Positions 1 to 11,593 of a DNA stretch of 64,000 bases are shown here, piece after piece; positions within the stretch are counted from its first letter, which is position 1, and every line of letters starts with the position of its first letter. The stretch is from Sipunculus nudus (Eukaryota; Annelida; Sipuncula; Golfingiida; Sipunculidae): assembly GCA_026874595.1 (NCBI GenBank), contig CM049318.1, forward strand, positions 3,657,741-3,721,740, written 5' to 3'. A program made the position numbers and the translations under genes. Below the pieces are notes generated by a model. That model made no database searches, had not been told where the DNA came from, and saw nothing but the letters and a program-made list of their open reading frames with translations.

Positions 1-840
1 ACAAACGTCTTGTCAGAGAACTCGTTCTGATATAGTTTTGGCAATGTTAGGCTTACCTCGAATTGAGGCATTCATATCGAGAAATAAACTTTTCTATCTT
101 GGCAGGTTAATTTCTAATTCATGTAATTCTATTTCCAAGAAATTGTTCTGTTACAAAGATATGCTATTACGTATGTTTCCCGTCTTATGTAAATCTGGAA
201 TTGTTAAAAACGTTATGGCACTCATCGCCAAATATGATCTAGATGCAGAATATGCCCTTCTCAGAAAATGTGAAACCACAGTAAAGATGTGGAAAATAAA
301 GGTTCAAGAGGCAATCGTAGGTTACGAAACAAATATGATGTGCGAACTGCACAAAACGCAGATTTTGTTAAATTTAGAAGTTTTCATTCAAGCTGTTTTC
401 AGCCTTCTATTATTTGGTATGCAGCTCGAGAAATACCCGAGTCTTTATCTAAGTTTCACTTTCTTGCACAAATTGTAGCTGTGTATATGGAATTACAAAC
501 AAACGAAGAATCTCTGTGTCACAACTGTGGTTTATTTTATAGACATCCAGTGGCACATATATTACTATATTGTGACAGGTCAAAGGGGAGCAGGGACAGA
601 TTGTGGGATTTTATCTGTAATTCGCTGAGTGTCCATGTCTCTGCTCTATTACACAATTTACCTGACGAAACTTGTCTTGAAGTTTTACTTGGAAAAGACT
701 TCACTGCCCTATGTCAGTGGTCAATTGAATTACGGTACATACTACTATATAGATTTGCGTGTTATGTTGATGAAAATAAATGTTTCATTTTACAGTTAAT
801 TGATGACAAAACCATTAAACTTTTAAGACTTAGTCCTTGA
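1..840 (+). pseudogene. LINE ORF2 C-terminal part, frameshifted
   Basis: This is the C-terminal end of a non-LTR retrotransposon polyprotein, open from the left edge. The first frame (codons in register with position 38) reads RTRSDIVLAMLGLPRIEAF and then LFYLGRLISN. That is the layout I know from the region after the reverse transcriptase in molluscan and other animal LINEs (RTRxDIxLxMLGLPxIE, then KLxFLGRL). It stays open to 478, but the family-like sequence moves to the next frame near 285-310. That second frame carries a late Cys/His cluster (HNCGLFYRHPVAHILLYCDR), like the C-terminal CCHC-type motif of such elements, and stops at 838-840. The endonuclease and most of the RT lie outside the window. 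The frameshift makes the copy dead. The clade (CR1-like or relative) is not settled by what is visible. Confidence 0.78.
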
Positions 841-1134
841 GTTTGGAAATAGCTATTCAGGTTACAGAAACAACAAGCCAGAAGAAATATTCTTTCTTTT
901 CTGAGTTAAACCTTTCATGTTCTTGCTTACTTTGTTTTCGTACCTGAGCAATGTCCTTATGTACTACGGGAATGTATTTGTCATACTGTGTTCGTTTTAC
1001 TTTGATGTATTGGTGATATCTGCATGTTCAAATATGTTTGTTCACATTGTTGTATTTCATTTAATTGTTCTATGTAATATTCTTTTCATGTAAAATCTTC
1101 AAATATGAATGGAGGAAATAAAGAATAACAACAA
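1..1134 (+). mobile_element. 3' end of a non-LTR retrotransposon with 3' UTR
   Basis: After the ORF stop at 840 comes about 290 bp of AT-rich 3' UTR, ending in GGAAATAAAGAATAACAACAA at about 1113-1133. A polyadenylation-like AATAAA followed by a short A-rich, microsatellite-like tail is typical for LINE 3' ends. The 5' part is outside the window. The exact 3' boundary is inferred, because no target-site duplication can be tested without the other end. Confidence 0.6.
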
Positions 1135-4100
1135 TCAGAGAGATACTAAATTTATATGAGAAGGATCTGTATTTGCTGACACCGCATGATTTTCACAGAA
1201 ATAGGAAGGAAGGACAGCTTGTATAATTAAATTCCCGACCTGTAAATGTAAAGGGTGGTAGCGTCATCAGTTGTTGAACTGACAAACATTCCCATGATAA
1301 ACATGCATAACATATTTCAGGACAATACATGCATTACTGGTAGAGGTATTGAGGTTTGTATGGTATTTAATGCAAAATACCATTCACGGTGAAATATATA
1401 ATAAAGTCATCTCTGAAATACTGGTTTGTACCAGAAAGGTGTAGACGAACATCTCGTTTAAATTTTATGAAATACATTTGTACAGAGAGTGAATTTCAAG
1501 AATTTTAAATGTATGTAAACAAGGGCACTTGCCGAAAGATATAATGCTCTTGGACAGGAATATTTATTGTGTATGTTTATTAAAAAGAACTTTGTAAACC
1601 TCATGTATATGGTGAATTTATTTTCTCTTTTGGTAACAGTGCTTCGTTATTATCATATATAGAAAGACTTTTCATATCCATCAATCATTTTTATGATTAA
1701 TGATAAAATACACACTACATAGTGTTTGTGTGCAAAACCAGCTGTTATGATCAGTTTAAAGAAAAACAATTTGTGTTTGCAAAAATATACTTTCACTGAA
1801 CATAATTACATAATCTTTGTATAACCAATTCTAAGCAGGGCCGCTTTGTTGTTTTGATTTTCTTTCTGGATCAAGAAAAATGACATGGATTCATATTAAC
1901 ATTAAAGCTAAACATACGCCAGCTGAAACACCTGTGTTATAAAAACCACTGAACGTTCCGTGAGGAGACATTGTGGGAAGGGATTATATCACGTTTCAAT
2001 TTACTCTCTGGGATTAGAGACGGGAAAGTTTAACCCCTTGCCATAAAAGGTTGTCTGGCAGACAGCAAATATACAAACCGTATTAATCTATGTGTGGCGT
2101 ATTGTAAATAAAAGACTGGATACAATATCTCAAAATCCACAGTAAAGAAGTGCCCTGCAAACACGTTTGATTTCCTTTCTATGGCTAGTTTTGAGTTTTC
2201 TTCAACTGCTAATTGAGTCTTTTAATACAGGCAGCTTGGTGCGAATAACGCTGTTTGCGGTTTTATTTACTGCAGATAAATATTTAAAAAAGTGAAAGTT
2301 ATCTCAGGTGCGAGGAATAGATATTATATACTAATACTGACGAAAATTGCTAACCTAAGAAAGGTGTATATGTATATTTGTACACTGACACTGTATGTTG
2401 ACTTGCCACGCCTTACACTAACACTGAGCGTAAGCACCGGTTAAGTTACTTGAAAGACGTTTAACATTTCTTTCAGACAGTTAGAATTCTAAGAATTCTA
2501 GGAATGCAGATTGTACTAAAGCAACACTTTTTAAAATTCACAATACAATCATATGTACATTTAATTAGAGAATATAGACGTGAAGACGGTTAAGCTACAT
2601 GTGTTTGGTGAACACAAGATTTAAATTGTCTTCTGGATGGTTAATTTGGTTGACTAACACAATTTTAAGGCGGCACTCACTTTAAAGGGGTTCAATCACC
2701 TATAAAGCATGTTATTAACACGAAAAGTAACTTCTTACCTTTCAAATAAATCTGTGACTGCCAAAATATTGCCCTGAAACCAGTTACATTCTCCTGTAAA
2801 TGAGTGTTAAAACATTGGACCGAGCGCGATCAAAAGTGTCAACATAAACACAGCGCGTTGGACCGGAGCCACAACACATGTCAATCAGGAGATGCCCTGA
2901 TTGACTTGGTCCAAAAATGTAATACATATTCTCTCTGCCTAAAACACTGCATGTTGCGGCACACAATCGGATCTCAAGTCACGCGGACTTGTTATGGCAA
3001 ACAGACACATGTTATGGCAAACAGGCACATGTAGACTGTGTTTACCACCACGCAAAGCCATAACAAGGTGTTAAACAGCCGTGTGTGAGGTACTGAGACT
3101 GTGTGCAGGGATGGTTCTGCTCGGAAACTTTTGTATAAAACAAAACTGAACTGATAGTGCGTAAGAATAGGCATAATATTGCTCCTAAGTATGTCTCTTT
3201 AACTTTATACGGGTAAACATCATAGTCAGTCTGATATATGTGAATGATATTTCTGTTCCTCGATTCTTCATTTTTTGTAAGGTCTTGAGGCTGTAATCTA
3301 CCATACGACATCGTTTTTTTTGCATGGGTCACATTTAAAGAAAGCAAATTCATTTCTGAAGGAAGAGACCATACATTCACGTCATATATTTTCAATAGAA
3401 ATGAGAACGACAGAAAATGTAACAAACTTATTTTTTCCCCTCACTTATATTTATAGCACGATGAATATTTCAGGGGGACATTTTTATTCTTAAGAGAGAG
3501 GTTTGAATGTTTCAAACGCTATACATTGACGGAATACAAAAATGATCATTATCAATTATTGCTATTTACACAGAAGCAACAAACATGCCACACGGTTCCA
3601 CCTGGCAACATTAAAAAATCAACCACGTTGATGAGAAGTAACTAATTAGGCACCAAAATCAATTAACGGAAAAACTGAAACACCAAAGGGACAAACAGGG
3701 CGTCTACGTGCCGGGGACCACTTTGTTACTTTGTGGCTGTTTATTTGGCCACTGCGGTGCATTTATTCAGCATTAACTCGCTGTAACTTGATCAAATTGA
3801 CTCAACTTCAGCCATGTGGCTATTCAAACAATGGAACGTTTTATAATCCCGTTTTTATATAATTACTCCTGCCACCGTCGGTAACCGTGCGAGCCCTGGG
3901 TCGGTCTGCACAGCATCTCAGCGGGGATAAACATGGAAAAGAATGAAGTCAATACGTGTCACGTGACCACGGCATGCGTCTCGTGAAGGAACCGTATAAA
4001 TAACTGCTATAATAATTGTACACTTTGAATCAAAATATATAAAGAAAGGGGAGGTGTCAAATTGGTATCATTTCCATATCGATTCCAAGTATGGAATTCG

Positions 4101-5459
4101 AACAATCAATAGAGATGAATATAATTAAGATGAGAGAGATTCACTGATTTACTAGTCACCCCTACCTGGAAAGTTTATAAATGTGAAACTTATGTTGTAA
4201 CGGGGTAGCCTGATTGTGAAGGACAAAGAGGGTTGAAGAAAGATTATAAACTATTAACAAGAGCTTTATTAGTGTATCCACTAATCCACTAGTGTAACCG
4301 GAAGTACAAACCAAAGCAAAGCATACCTAGTAAACAGTCTGGCCGTAACCGCATGTACCTAGTCAGAACATGCCCTACACAATACACAATCATTCGATCT
4401 ATACTCATGAGTTCTATGGCTGCATGTATATCCGTGAGTAGTCGATGACATTTGAATATTAAATATTGAATATTTGTTATTTTCATATAGCCCTATACTG
4501 ACAACATAAAAATGCATGGCTGACGTAAAACGGGGTTTGTCTTATTCAAACAAACCGTGACAGTCAGCGAATACAGACGCTCGCCCTGCTGCTATCTAGT
4601 GTGTGAAAAGTAAAGTGCCAGAATCTAGAAAAATGATCAAATCAGGCCAAAAGATTGAAGGGTCATGTTGAATTTTGAAGGGTCCAAAGGGGGGGGGGGA
4701 GTCTGTGTCAAATTCATTATTTTAAGCTTATGTGAAATCATTATTTTTTTTTAATTTATCTCATTATTCTATCAATATACTAATTAAATGTCGTATCATT
4801 ATATTTTTTTATTTCAATACGGGTGATTGTTAGAACTGTATTTTCACAACTGACTGGTCTCTTTAAGTTGGCCCGCAATGGTCAGTGATCACTGGAAGAG
4901 ATAGCTTTGACCCTCTGGGATTACCAGAAATAGGCATGTTCGATGGGACGCTTGGACTCGCAGAACCGAGCGACCGAAAGACATTTCTTACATCAGAGAA
5001 GCTTCACGAGCACTAAGTGATGAAGTTTCCTTTTCTTATTTAGGAATACAGACGGACTTAAACACATGTAAACATGAGAAAGTACATTTAGACTTACAAA
5101 CATACAGACAGGCAAAACTCTCGTCCTCCTCTTCAGTAACAATATCGCCAAATCAAGCAAAGTATCCATGCGCATCCAGACAGGGAACATCCACAGCTAA
5201 ACAATGCAAACAAAACTTATTTGTGTAACCCCCTATACCCAGACTTCTTTACTGAGTTGTCAACAAAGACAACATATGCTTACATATGCATTTCTCATGA
5301 GGTAGGTAGGGTCGTCTACTTCTGAATTTCCTAAGCAATCAAGGTTACCTGAATGTACAAAATAGGCATCTATTTGCAAGAGACAGTTGTTTCACTGGCA
5401 CGCAATTTTGTCTTTTGCTCAAAAGATAGACAGTAATGTAAAAATGTACTTCAATGGCT
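1135..5459. other. No gene recognised; AT-rich sequence with minor repeats
   Basis: About 4.3 kb in which I recognise no gene. Short open frames (longest 127 codons, minus strand, 3042-3425) match nothing I know. Small structures: a 20-bp tandem duplication at 2991-3010/3011-3030 (GTTATGGCAAACAGACACAT with one substitution), a direct AGAATTCTA repeat near 2485-2500, and a G run at about 4689-4699. A sequence starting TGTAACGGGGTAGCC near 4197 resembles the outer end of an LTR, but no partner end was found. Confidence 0.5.
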
Positions 5460-5508
5460 TGTTTTCGCACTTGCGAAAACAGATGCTCCCCCCCCCCCCC
5501 CCCCCCCC
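5460..5508. repeat. Short perfect hairpin next to a poly-C tract
   Basis: GTTTTCGCA-CT-TGCGAAAAC (5461-5480) is an inverted repeat with 9-bp arms and a 2-nt loop, extended by one more T/A pair. It is followed within 8 nt by a run of 21 C (5488-5508). Function unknown. Confidence 0.8.
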
Positions 5509-5568
5509 AGTTTGCATAAAGGTTATATCAATGAGGACACGGTGAGAGATCTGACCCTATGAGTTTAC

Positions 5569-5830
5569 CAGGTATCAAAAGTTATCGCGTTCTGAAGACA
5601 ATAAGTTTCAATTTGGCTGATTTGACCTTGAAGATATTGGTTGAGGTCACCTGACCAGTTTTTGAATTCCTTCGAGAACTTTGAAGGAACAATTAGTTTA
5701 CCAAATCTGAGGACAAATATAAAATACTTCAAAAGCTATGGGCTTCACAATAATTTCCAATTCGGCAGATTTGACCTTCAAGATGGAGGTCAAGGTTCAC
5801 GGGTTTCGAACTCGCCCCAGATTTCAGTAG
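5569..5830. repeat. Diverged tandem duplication with TTTGACCTT motifs
   Basis: Two related segments of about 150 bp follow each other. Each has AAAAG(T/C)TAT in its first part and CAATT(T/C)GGC(T/A)GATTTGACCTT at its end (near 5610-5635 and 5758-5780), followed by a GAGGTCA-type motif. The open frame 5641-5871 is a by-product. It looks like another dispersed molluscan repeat, related in flavour to the blocks at 13-16 kb. Confidence 0.5.
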
Positions 5831-6008
5831 GTACCATAAATGTGTCAAAGTTGTTACAGAACCTAATATAAACAGATCACGTGTGCGTGATGAACACAAA
5901 TTTTGTAATGGAGATAAAAAAAATCAGATTCTGTAACACTAGGCAGCGTGAAATGTCTAGGGGAATGAATAAAGAAGTCAGTGGTTCTTTGTTAACAAAT
6001 AACTATAA

Positions 6009-6014
6009 TTTATT
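6009..6014 (-). promoter_or_regulatory. Polyadenylation signal of the solo LTR
   Basis: Minus-strand AATAAA about 75 bp before the U5 end of the proposed LTR and downstream of its TATA box. This is the order expected for R. Confidence 0.45.
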
Positions 6015-6373
6015 CTTAAAACAACCTTAACAATACAATACACTAAATCAATACAATTATACAGTAAAACAGCGGTATAGCAACAAGTCAATACAATCAC
6101 ACAGAAAATAATATGCACAGTATCTGGATACCAACACCGTCACCACGATAGGTTCTTTAAATGTATACTCTCGGAGAATAACAGTCCAGTGTAAAGCTCT
6201 TGCAACAATCCAGAATGTAAACTGAAGTCCAAATGCATAAAAATCCAGGAGAAAGTCTTAGAAAATCTATAATTGCCGCATTAGTCGGATAAGGTCCTAG
6301 AAACTGACACACGCTTCTGCGTCCGCTGGAATCTGCTCTGCTGCTCTCTGCCCTCCAGTTAAAACACAGCCCC

Positions 6374-6381
6374 TTTATATA
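6374..6381 (-). promoter_or_regulatory. TATA box of the solo LTR
   Basis: Minus-strand TATATAAA within GGTATATAAAGGGG. The position suits the U3/R boundary of the LTR, with initiation expected about 25-30 bp downstream (near plus 6345). Confidence 0.5.
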
Positions 6382-6643
6382 CCTTCACACCCCAAGCCGA
6401 GAATTTTCCACTTCTCGAACAGTCTATACGATCTTGCACAAAACAGTAAACACGCGTTTCAGGAGTTCTCTAGAAAAAAACAGCGCTGTGTATCTATAGA
6501 TACCAGGCTCATCACGTGACCTCGGCCAGGCGTGAAAACCCAAGGCTAACATGACAACGAGAGTTCAACCAGTACGGATTAAACATAGAATGTAATACGC
6601 GGCCAGACACGAGTGCCACAACAGGAGTAACGCCCGTGTCACA

Positions 6644-8170
6644 AAATAAAAAGAGCACCTTAAACAAAATCAAAAGTTATCATGGTCACAAGACCGGATG
6701 TAGCTAAAGCCAGCTATATTCACCTGTTTTTTTTTTCTGTATAACTTATGTAATATCTGCGTATACATTAATGAACTAAAAATAATTTCTTCACCTAAAG
6801 GTTCTCATAATGTCTCCGTGATGGATTGATTTCTACATATTGTTAGTAAACACGGTACATGCGCCTATGTTGACAAACAGAAAACTTATGTAATAGAAGG
6901 TGCATGGATGGCTGCCTATGTGCCGCGGCAGAAAGGTCCCTAGTTGCAAAAGGCAATGTACAAAACTTTTCCTTCTGACGGGCCACCAGATGACCCTGTT
7001 GAATGTGTTTGGATTATTTTAGAGGGCCTCACTCAGCTTAAAAAAACATGAATATAAGTAAATCGAATAACCTGCATTACATGGGATCGCCAAATCTAAG
7101 AGTATATACGTGAACGAATCAAGGGATTATCTTTAGTCAACATAGCCGTCAGATATTGGAATTTACTTTTTTAATAATAGCTGCCTCAGCGTAATGTGTT
7201 GGGAAAACTATCCTACATGCATTACACACCTGGAGAGAAAGCATAAAACTTAAATTCGATATTTAATTGACTCTTCTTTGTACAGGTAGTTTTTATGTCA
7301 CCATGACAACGTGGCGCCATCATGCCTGCAGATGACAGTTAACTTTGTGTATAAGACCCGAGGCTGCCACAATATGGCCGGTCCGCTCACAATGTTAACA
7401 CTTGTTGCCGACTTTACGTCAATAAAAATCACGACATTTCGGTCCGCACGGGTTAGTTACACAAACAGTAAACCCACATGCGGCATGAGATGGTGTCATC
7501 TGAGACCCCTCACAAGGTAGTCTGATATACACAAACCCTGTAGGGCGTCCTGTTAGCGGCTAAAGCAAAATGTCTTGAGGTAAACACAAAATGTTACAGT
7601 CACGTACGGGGAGGGAGCGCCGAAAGATGTCTTCAGTGGACAGTCAGGGCAGGCATAAAACCAGACTATTATCTGACACAAAAAAAACCTGACTCCGCAA
7701 CTTTGATAAAAACTGGGGTTGGTTTAGAATATCCTGCTCTGTTTTTAACCAGTGCCTGCTCAAACATAATTTGAATTGGTATCTGTGATTACGACGTTGT
7801 CCAGGGACCGGTTCAGGACCGATGTGATCAAACCTGGCTCGTGTAGCAGTCACTGACCAATGCATATTACATGAAAACCGTATCATAATAAAAAAATCAG
7901 ATATGGGCAGGTCCAATATCATTATAACAATACATTTATGACGTAATATTTAAAAACATTCAGTTGTACATGTCTTTTTTCTTTAAACTGAAACAGTTCC
8001 CTTTCCTTGGGACACTGCAGATGTAACGTGACCTTTCTATTGAAATCTCTGTAAATACAAAGCGTCTTAATTTAACGTCCAATACCTATTTATGGTTGCT
8101 TTTATTTTTGTCGATAGGTTTAGGACAATAATTTTAGACATTAGCAGTCTAATTCTAACAATCTAACACA

Positions 8171-8171
<1 letters not shown>
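6644..8171. other. No gene recognised
   Basis: AT-rich sequence with short open frames only (for example 7311-7520 plus, 7644-7922 minus), none resembling a known protein. No clear repeat structure seen. Confidence 0.5.

Positions 8172-8215
<44 letters not shown>
8172..8215. repeat. (TA)n microsatellite
   Basis: Uninterrupted TA dinucleotides, about 44 bp. Confidence 0.95.
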
Positions 8216-8217
<2 letters not shown>

Positions 8218-9952
8218 TTAATTGTTCTATTGCAATAGATTTATAGAAAAGAGACATAGTATGCTTGTTATCATCTAAGAGCCTAAGGTAAAATTGCTAT
8301 ATTATACGAGATAATGAGTCTACAATGAGATAAGGACGTGTTTACCATTCTCACTGGGTGAAACTTAATGGAGATACCTGCTGAGAACTCCCCCCCCCCC
8401 CTTCCCAGGTAGATAAAATATATATTTGAACTTCTGTTTGACACATTTTCTTATCTACGCTTCATGTACTGACAGATATCATCTGTCCTCAATAACAGAG
8501 TAGGCTCAAATCAGGTCCATTGCATTGTTGCAATTCCACCAGCTCTACTTCATCTACTTATGTATATATGTTCTTTTTAAATAAATGATTTGTGCGACGT
8601 AATACAGTAAATAAAAAGTATTCATGCCCAAAAGCCAAGAACCAATTTCAATTTACGGAACTCAATATAATTTGAGACTCAAATTCATTTGCTCTAAGCC
8701 GCAGCTGTTTTAATATAGACCTGTTCTGGTTATCGTTGTATAAAATTCTTATATAAAATGCAAATGACAGGCTTGTAATACTGTAAAATGATGTGCGCGT
8801 TGTTATGTTATATACTGTAATACACATGTGCATTTTGCTCATGTAAATGCTGAATGGCATGCACGCCTGTATATTACGGCATTAACGCCCCGGGGGCAGT
8901 AAAAAATACGGTACATAACACAATATGAAATGCAAATCACTAGATAAGCCAGCGTCCTGTCTACAAGTCTTCTTTGGAAGATGGAACATTTTCGAATACT
9001 CATGTACACGTGCTTCAACAGCCATGTTATCAGAGACTGTGAAATACAAGCAGAGTCCTTTTTCACAGAACAGGTCCCGCATAACAATTAGCGAGGTGCT
9101 GTAAAGTCATTTTAAAACTTTAAAAAAACGTAAGCGAATGAGCTTGATTTTTTAGTTTTACAAAAATCCTATTTGTGTAATATTTAGGACGCTCATTTTG
9201 TCATCGTAATACTGGGGATCATAAAAAACCGAATCGGTACTTGCCTCAGTCCAAAGCTGTTTTGTATGGCTCACCAGAACGACGAATCTGGCACATTAGG
9301 TGGACTTAAAAGTATGTTGGGGACACTTGAGTAGCCTGTGTCTCATTAGAAATTTGTACAGATCAGCAGAAGCCTGTACAGCTGCCTGTACAGAATGCTA
9401 AGATGCTTGTACACACAGACACAAGGGTTTAGTTTCATATTACGTGCGCGAACTTCTGACCTCGCTTTTTTATCGCATATTTCAGCGAGATGTCAGTTTT
9501 ACCCTCCTCTCGCACCAATACGTCATATTATATCCCGACAACTCAACACTGTATACAGCTTGTATACAATTATCACTGTAAACACTGTATGTTGCCATCT
9601 AAATCTTGACATATATTTTCTGTATATTTAGCGATGTTCTTTAATTTCCCAACCAACTAAATTCAGCTTTTAAACATTCTTGCTCTGGTGTAGGGTGGAA
9701 TTAGGGCGATAATAATCATGTGTATTGGCATCCTTACGTTAGATATATTTAAACAAATTTATAAATAATAAAAAGTGTGTATATCAAACAAAGGAACGGA
9801 GGTAACGTCCTTTGTTGAAATAACTGTTCATTCGCATATAGTATATCTCTGTTAGTTTTGTCAATCTGTCTGTCTGTTTGTATGTGCATAGCTGCCCTTT
9901 CGTCCGATCCCTCTCTTTTTCTGGTATACGGCGTGTAAATGCCTGTACCAAA

Positions 9953-9954
<2 letters not shown>
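8216..9954. other. No gene recognised
   Basis: AT-rich sequence with a C run at about 8391-8401. Short open frames near 8650-9090 (minus) and 9395-9631 (plus) are unrecognised and probably chance. Confidence 0.5.

Positions 9955-10011
<57 letters not shown>
9955..10011. repeat. (CT)n-(AT)n compound microsatellite
   Basis: About 42 bp of CT followed directly by about 15 bp of AT. The frames with poly(Ser-Leu) or poly(Arg-Glu) over this tract are artefacts of the repeat. Confidence 0.95.
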
Positions 10012-10318
10012 TTCATGTGTCCCACCACCCATCCAGTTCCATCTAACATTACCAATTAAGATAAGTATATAGACAGAGCTGCACAACACACTTTACTAAG
10101 TGTTTCTGCGTGGTTGATAGAGACTTTTGAAGCACGTACTTGACCTGAGCAGACAATGGTAAGCGAACTCTAGTGCCACTGTTAAATACATCCGCCAAAA
10201 TCAAAATCTATTTAACACAGGCCGTGCTTAATTTTAAAACCGAGAAGCCCTACTGTTAAGGTTAGCTCCAATAGGCTGACCACATCTGTAGTAATAGAAA
10301 TTGTGTCATTTGATCATT

Positions 10319-10356
10319 CATTGAGGGAATCCCCGGGAATTCCCTCAATGACGTCA
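10319..10356. promoter_or_regulatory. Palindrome with two kappaB-like sites and a CRE
   Basis: CATTGAGGGAAT (10319-10330) and ATTCCCTCAATG (10339-10350) are perfect 12-bp inverted arms around an 8-nt centre. Within them GGGAATCCCC (10325-10334) abuts GGGAATTCCC (10335-10344); both fit the Rel/NF-kB consensus GGGRNNYYCC. TGACGTCA, a perfect CREB/ATF site, follows at 10349-10356. Motif content is seen directly; regulatory activity is inference. No target gene is visible nearby. Confidence 0.4.
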
Positions 10357-11014
10357 GTTTTTATTTATTACGACATGTAATATTCATTTTAATTCATTAA
10401 TTATCAGGATTTGTGAGTTTCATCATGAGGTTGTACAGTTTATGAAATAAAGGCTATCAAATGACACTTCATTTTGTTTAACGTAAGTTTTGAAGAAAGC
10501 GCACTTTATGAACGGCTTACAATCTAGGCGTAATTCCCAGTGACAAAACCACCTCAGTGTTCTGCAAACATAGGGCACAAGTTACAGAAACAAACTTACA
10601 CGCCAGCCAACCCAGGGACCCCGTCAACAGCGTCTTGTCCTTCTAAAGCTGCTTCTTGCGTTTCTTAATAAGCTCTGACACACGCGGGGCTGTCTCGACC
10701 GGGGATTTATTACAAAGCATCCAGCCGACTCTTTTGTCTTCTGTTACCAGCAGCCAGCCACTTACAGTCATATAAACTTTTTACCCCCCTGCGTCTTAAG
10801 GATTCACTTGCCTTTGGCGACATAATTCACAGAGACAAATTACCCCGGCAGGTTTAGCGTCACTCTACTAACGAACGAAAATTAAAGACAAACTTATACT
10901 TATGTTTGGGAATGTATAAATTTTACTGAGAAATGTGTGAATTATCGCTACCTTGCCGGAGGGTTTGTGATAACTGGTATACAGCTAGACCAGGTCTGGA
11001 CCTCTCTTTGGTGT

Positions 11015-11095
11015 CTGGTGTGGCGCAGGTGTTGACGTCCGGGACTTGGGGAGTGAGCACTACCACTTACGATGAGGGTTTGAATCCGTGGGAAA
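11015..11095 (+). mobile_element. Possible tRNA-derived SINE head
   Basis: TGGCGCAGGTG (11,021-11,031) fits a Pol III A box, and GGTTTGAATCC (11,077-11,087) is a B box with one change from GGTTCGANTCC. The spacing of 56 bp suits a tRNA-like promoter. The sequence between does not fold into an obvious tRNA, and no SINE body or tail could be defined. Confidence 0.3.
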
Positions 11096-11541
11096 CAAAG
11101 AACTATCCCTACAAGTATACTTGAACAGGACGGAGTGAGACCGAAGTCTATACAGCAAGGCACGAATGTTAAAAAAAAACAACTTGTTTTGATGAAAGTT
11201 AGATATATCGATAGGCAAACCGGGCTGGTTAAAAAATCTCCCATAGAAATCAACAAGGATTTGGATCAGTGGAATCAACATGAAGCTTTTTATCATATTA
11301 TTTCACATTCACATTTATAACTAACAGGGCACTCAGGAAATCAATCTACAATAATGATAAATATCGAGGATTTTAAATGTTGTTATACAGTATACATACT
11401 GTGTCGGACCAATAAGCTAGATTCTTTTGCACTATTCCCTGTAGGGTTATTCCTGGAATATGCACACACATGCGGTCACAACTTTCCAGTTTCATTTTGA
11501 GGTACTTACACAAACTGACATATTGATTCCACACATATATT

Positions 11542-11548
<7 letters not shown>

Positions 11549-11590
<42 letters not shown>
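11549..11590. repeat. (CT)n microsatellite
   Basis: Pure CT, about 42 bp. Confidence 0.95.

Positions 11591-11593
<3 letters not shown>

Larger units (their letters stand above)
5932..6643 (-). mobile_element. Probable solo LTR (Gypsy-like), minus strand
   Basis: The 712-bp segment begins TGTAACAC and ends GTGTCACA, an imperfect inverted pair with the TG...CA ends of LTRs. Read on the minus strand it has LTR order: a TATA box TATATAAA (plus 6374-6381) about 265 bp from the upstream end, then, about 360 bp further, an AATAAA signal (plus 6009-6014). The left flank lacks a tRNA primer site and the right flank lacks a polypurine tract, so an adjoining internal region is unlikely and a solo LTR is the simplest reading. 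The flanking 5-mers (GATTC and AAATA) do not match, so no target duplication supports the borders. Confidence 0.55.
10012..11548. other. No gene recognised, apart from the listed sites
   Basis: Apart from the palindrome at 10.3 kb and a possible SINE head at 11.0 kb, nothing recognisable is seen. Open frames at 10,933-11,320 overlap the SINE-like sequence and are not convincing genes. Confidence 0.45.

Noticed and set aside
4194-4330. TGTAACGGGGTAGCC... with TTTATTA as the outer end of a second LTR
   Set aside because: No matching inverse terminus, primer-binding site or partner LTR was found within several kb.
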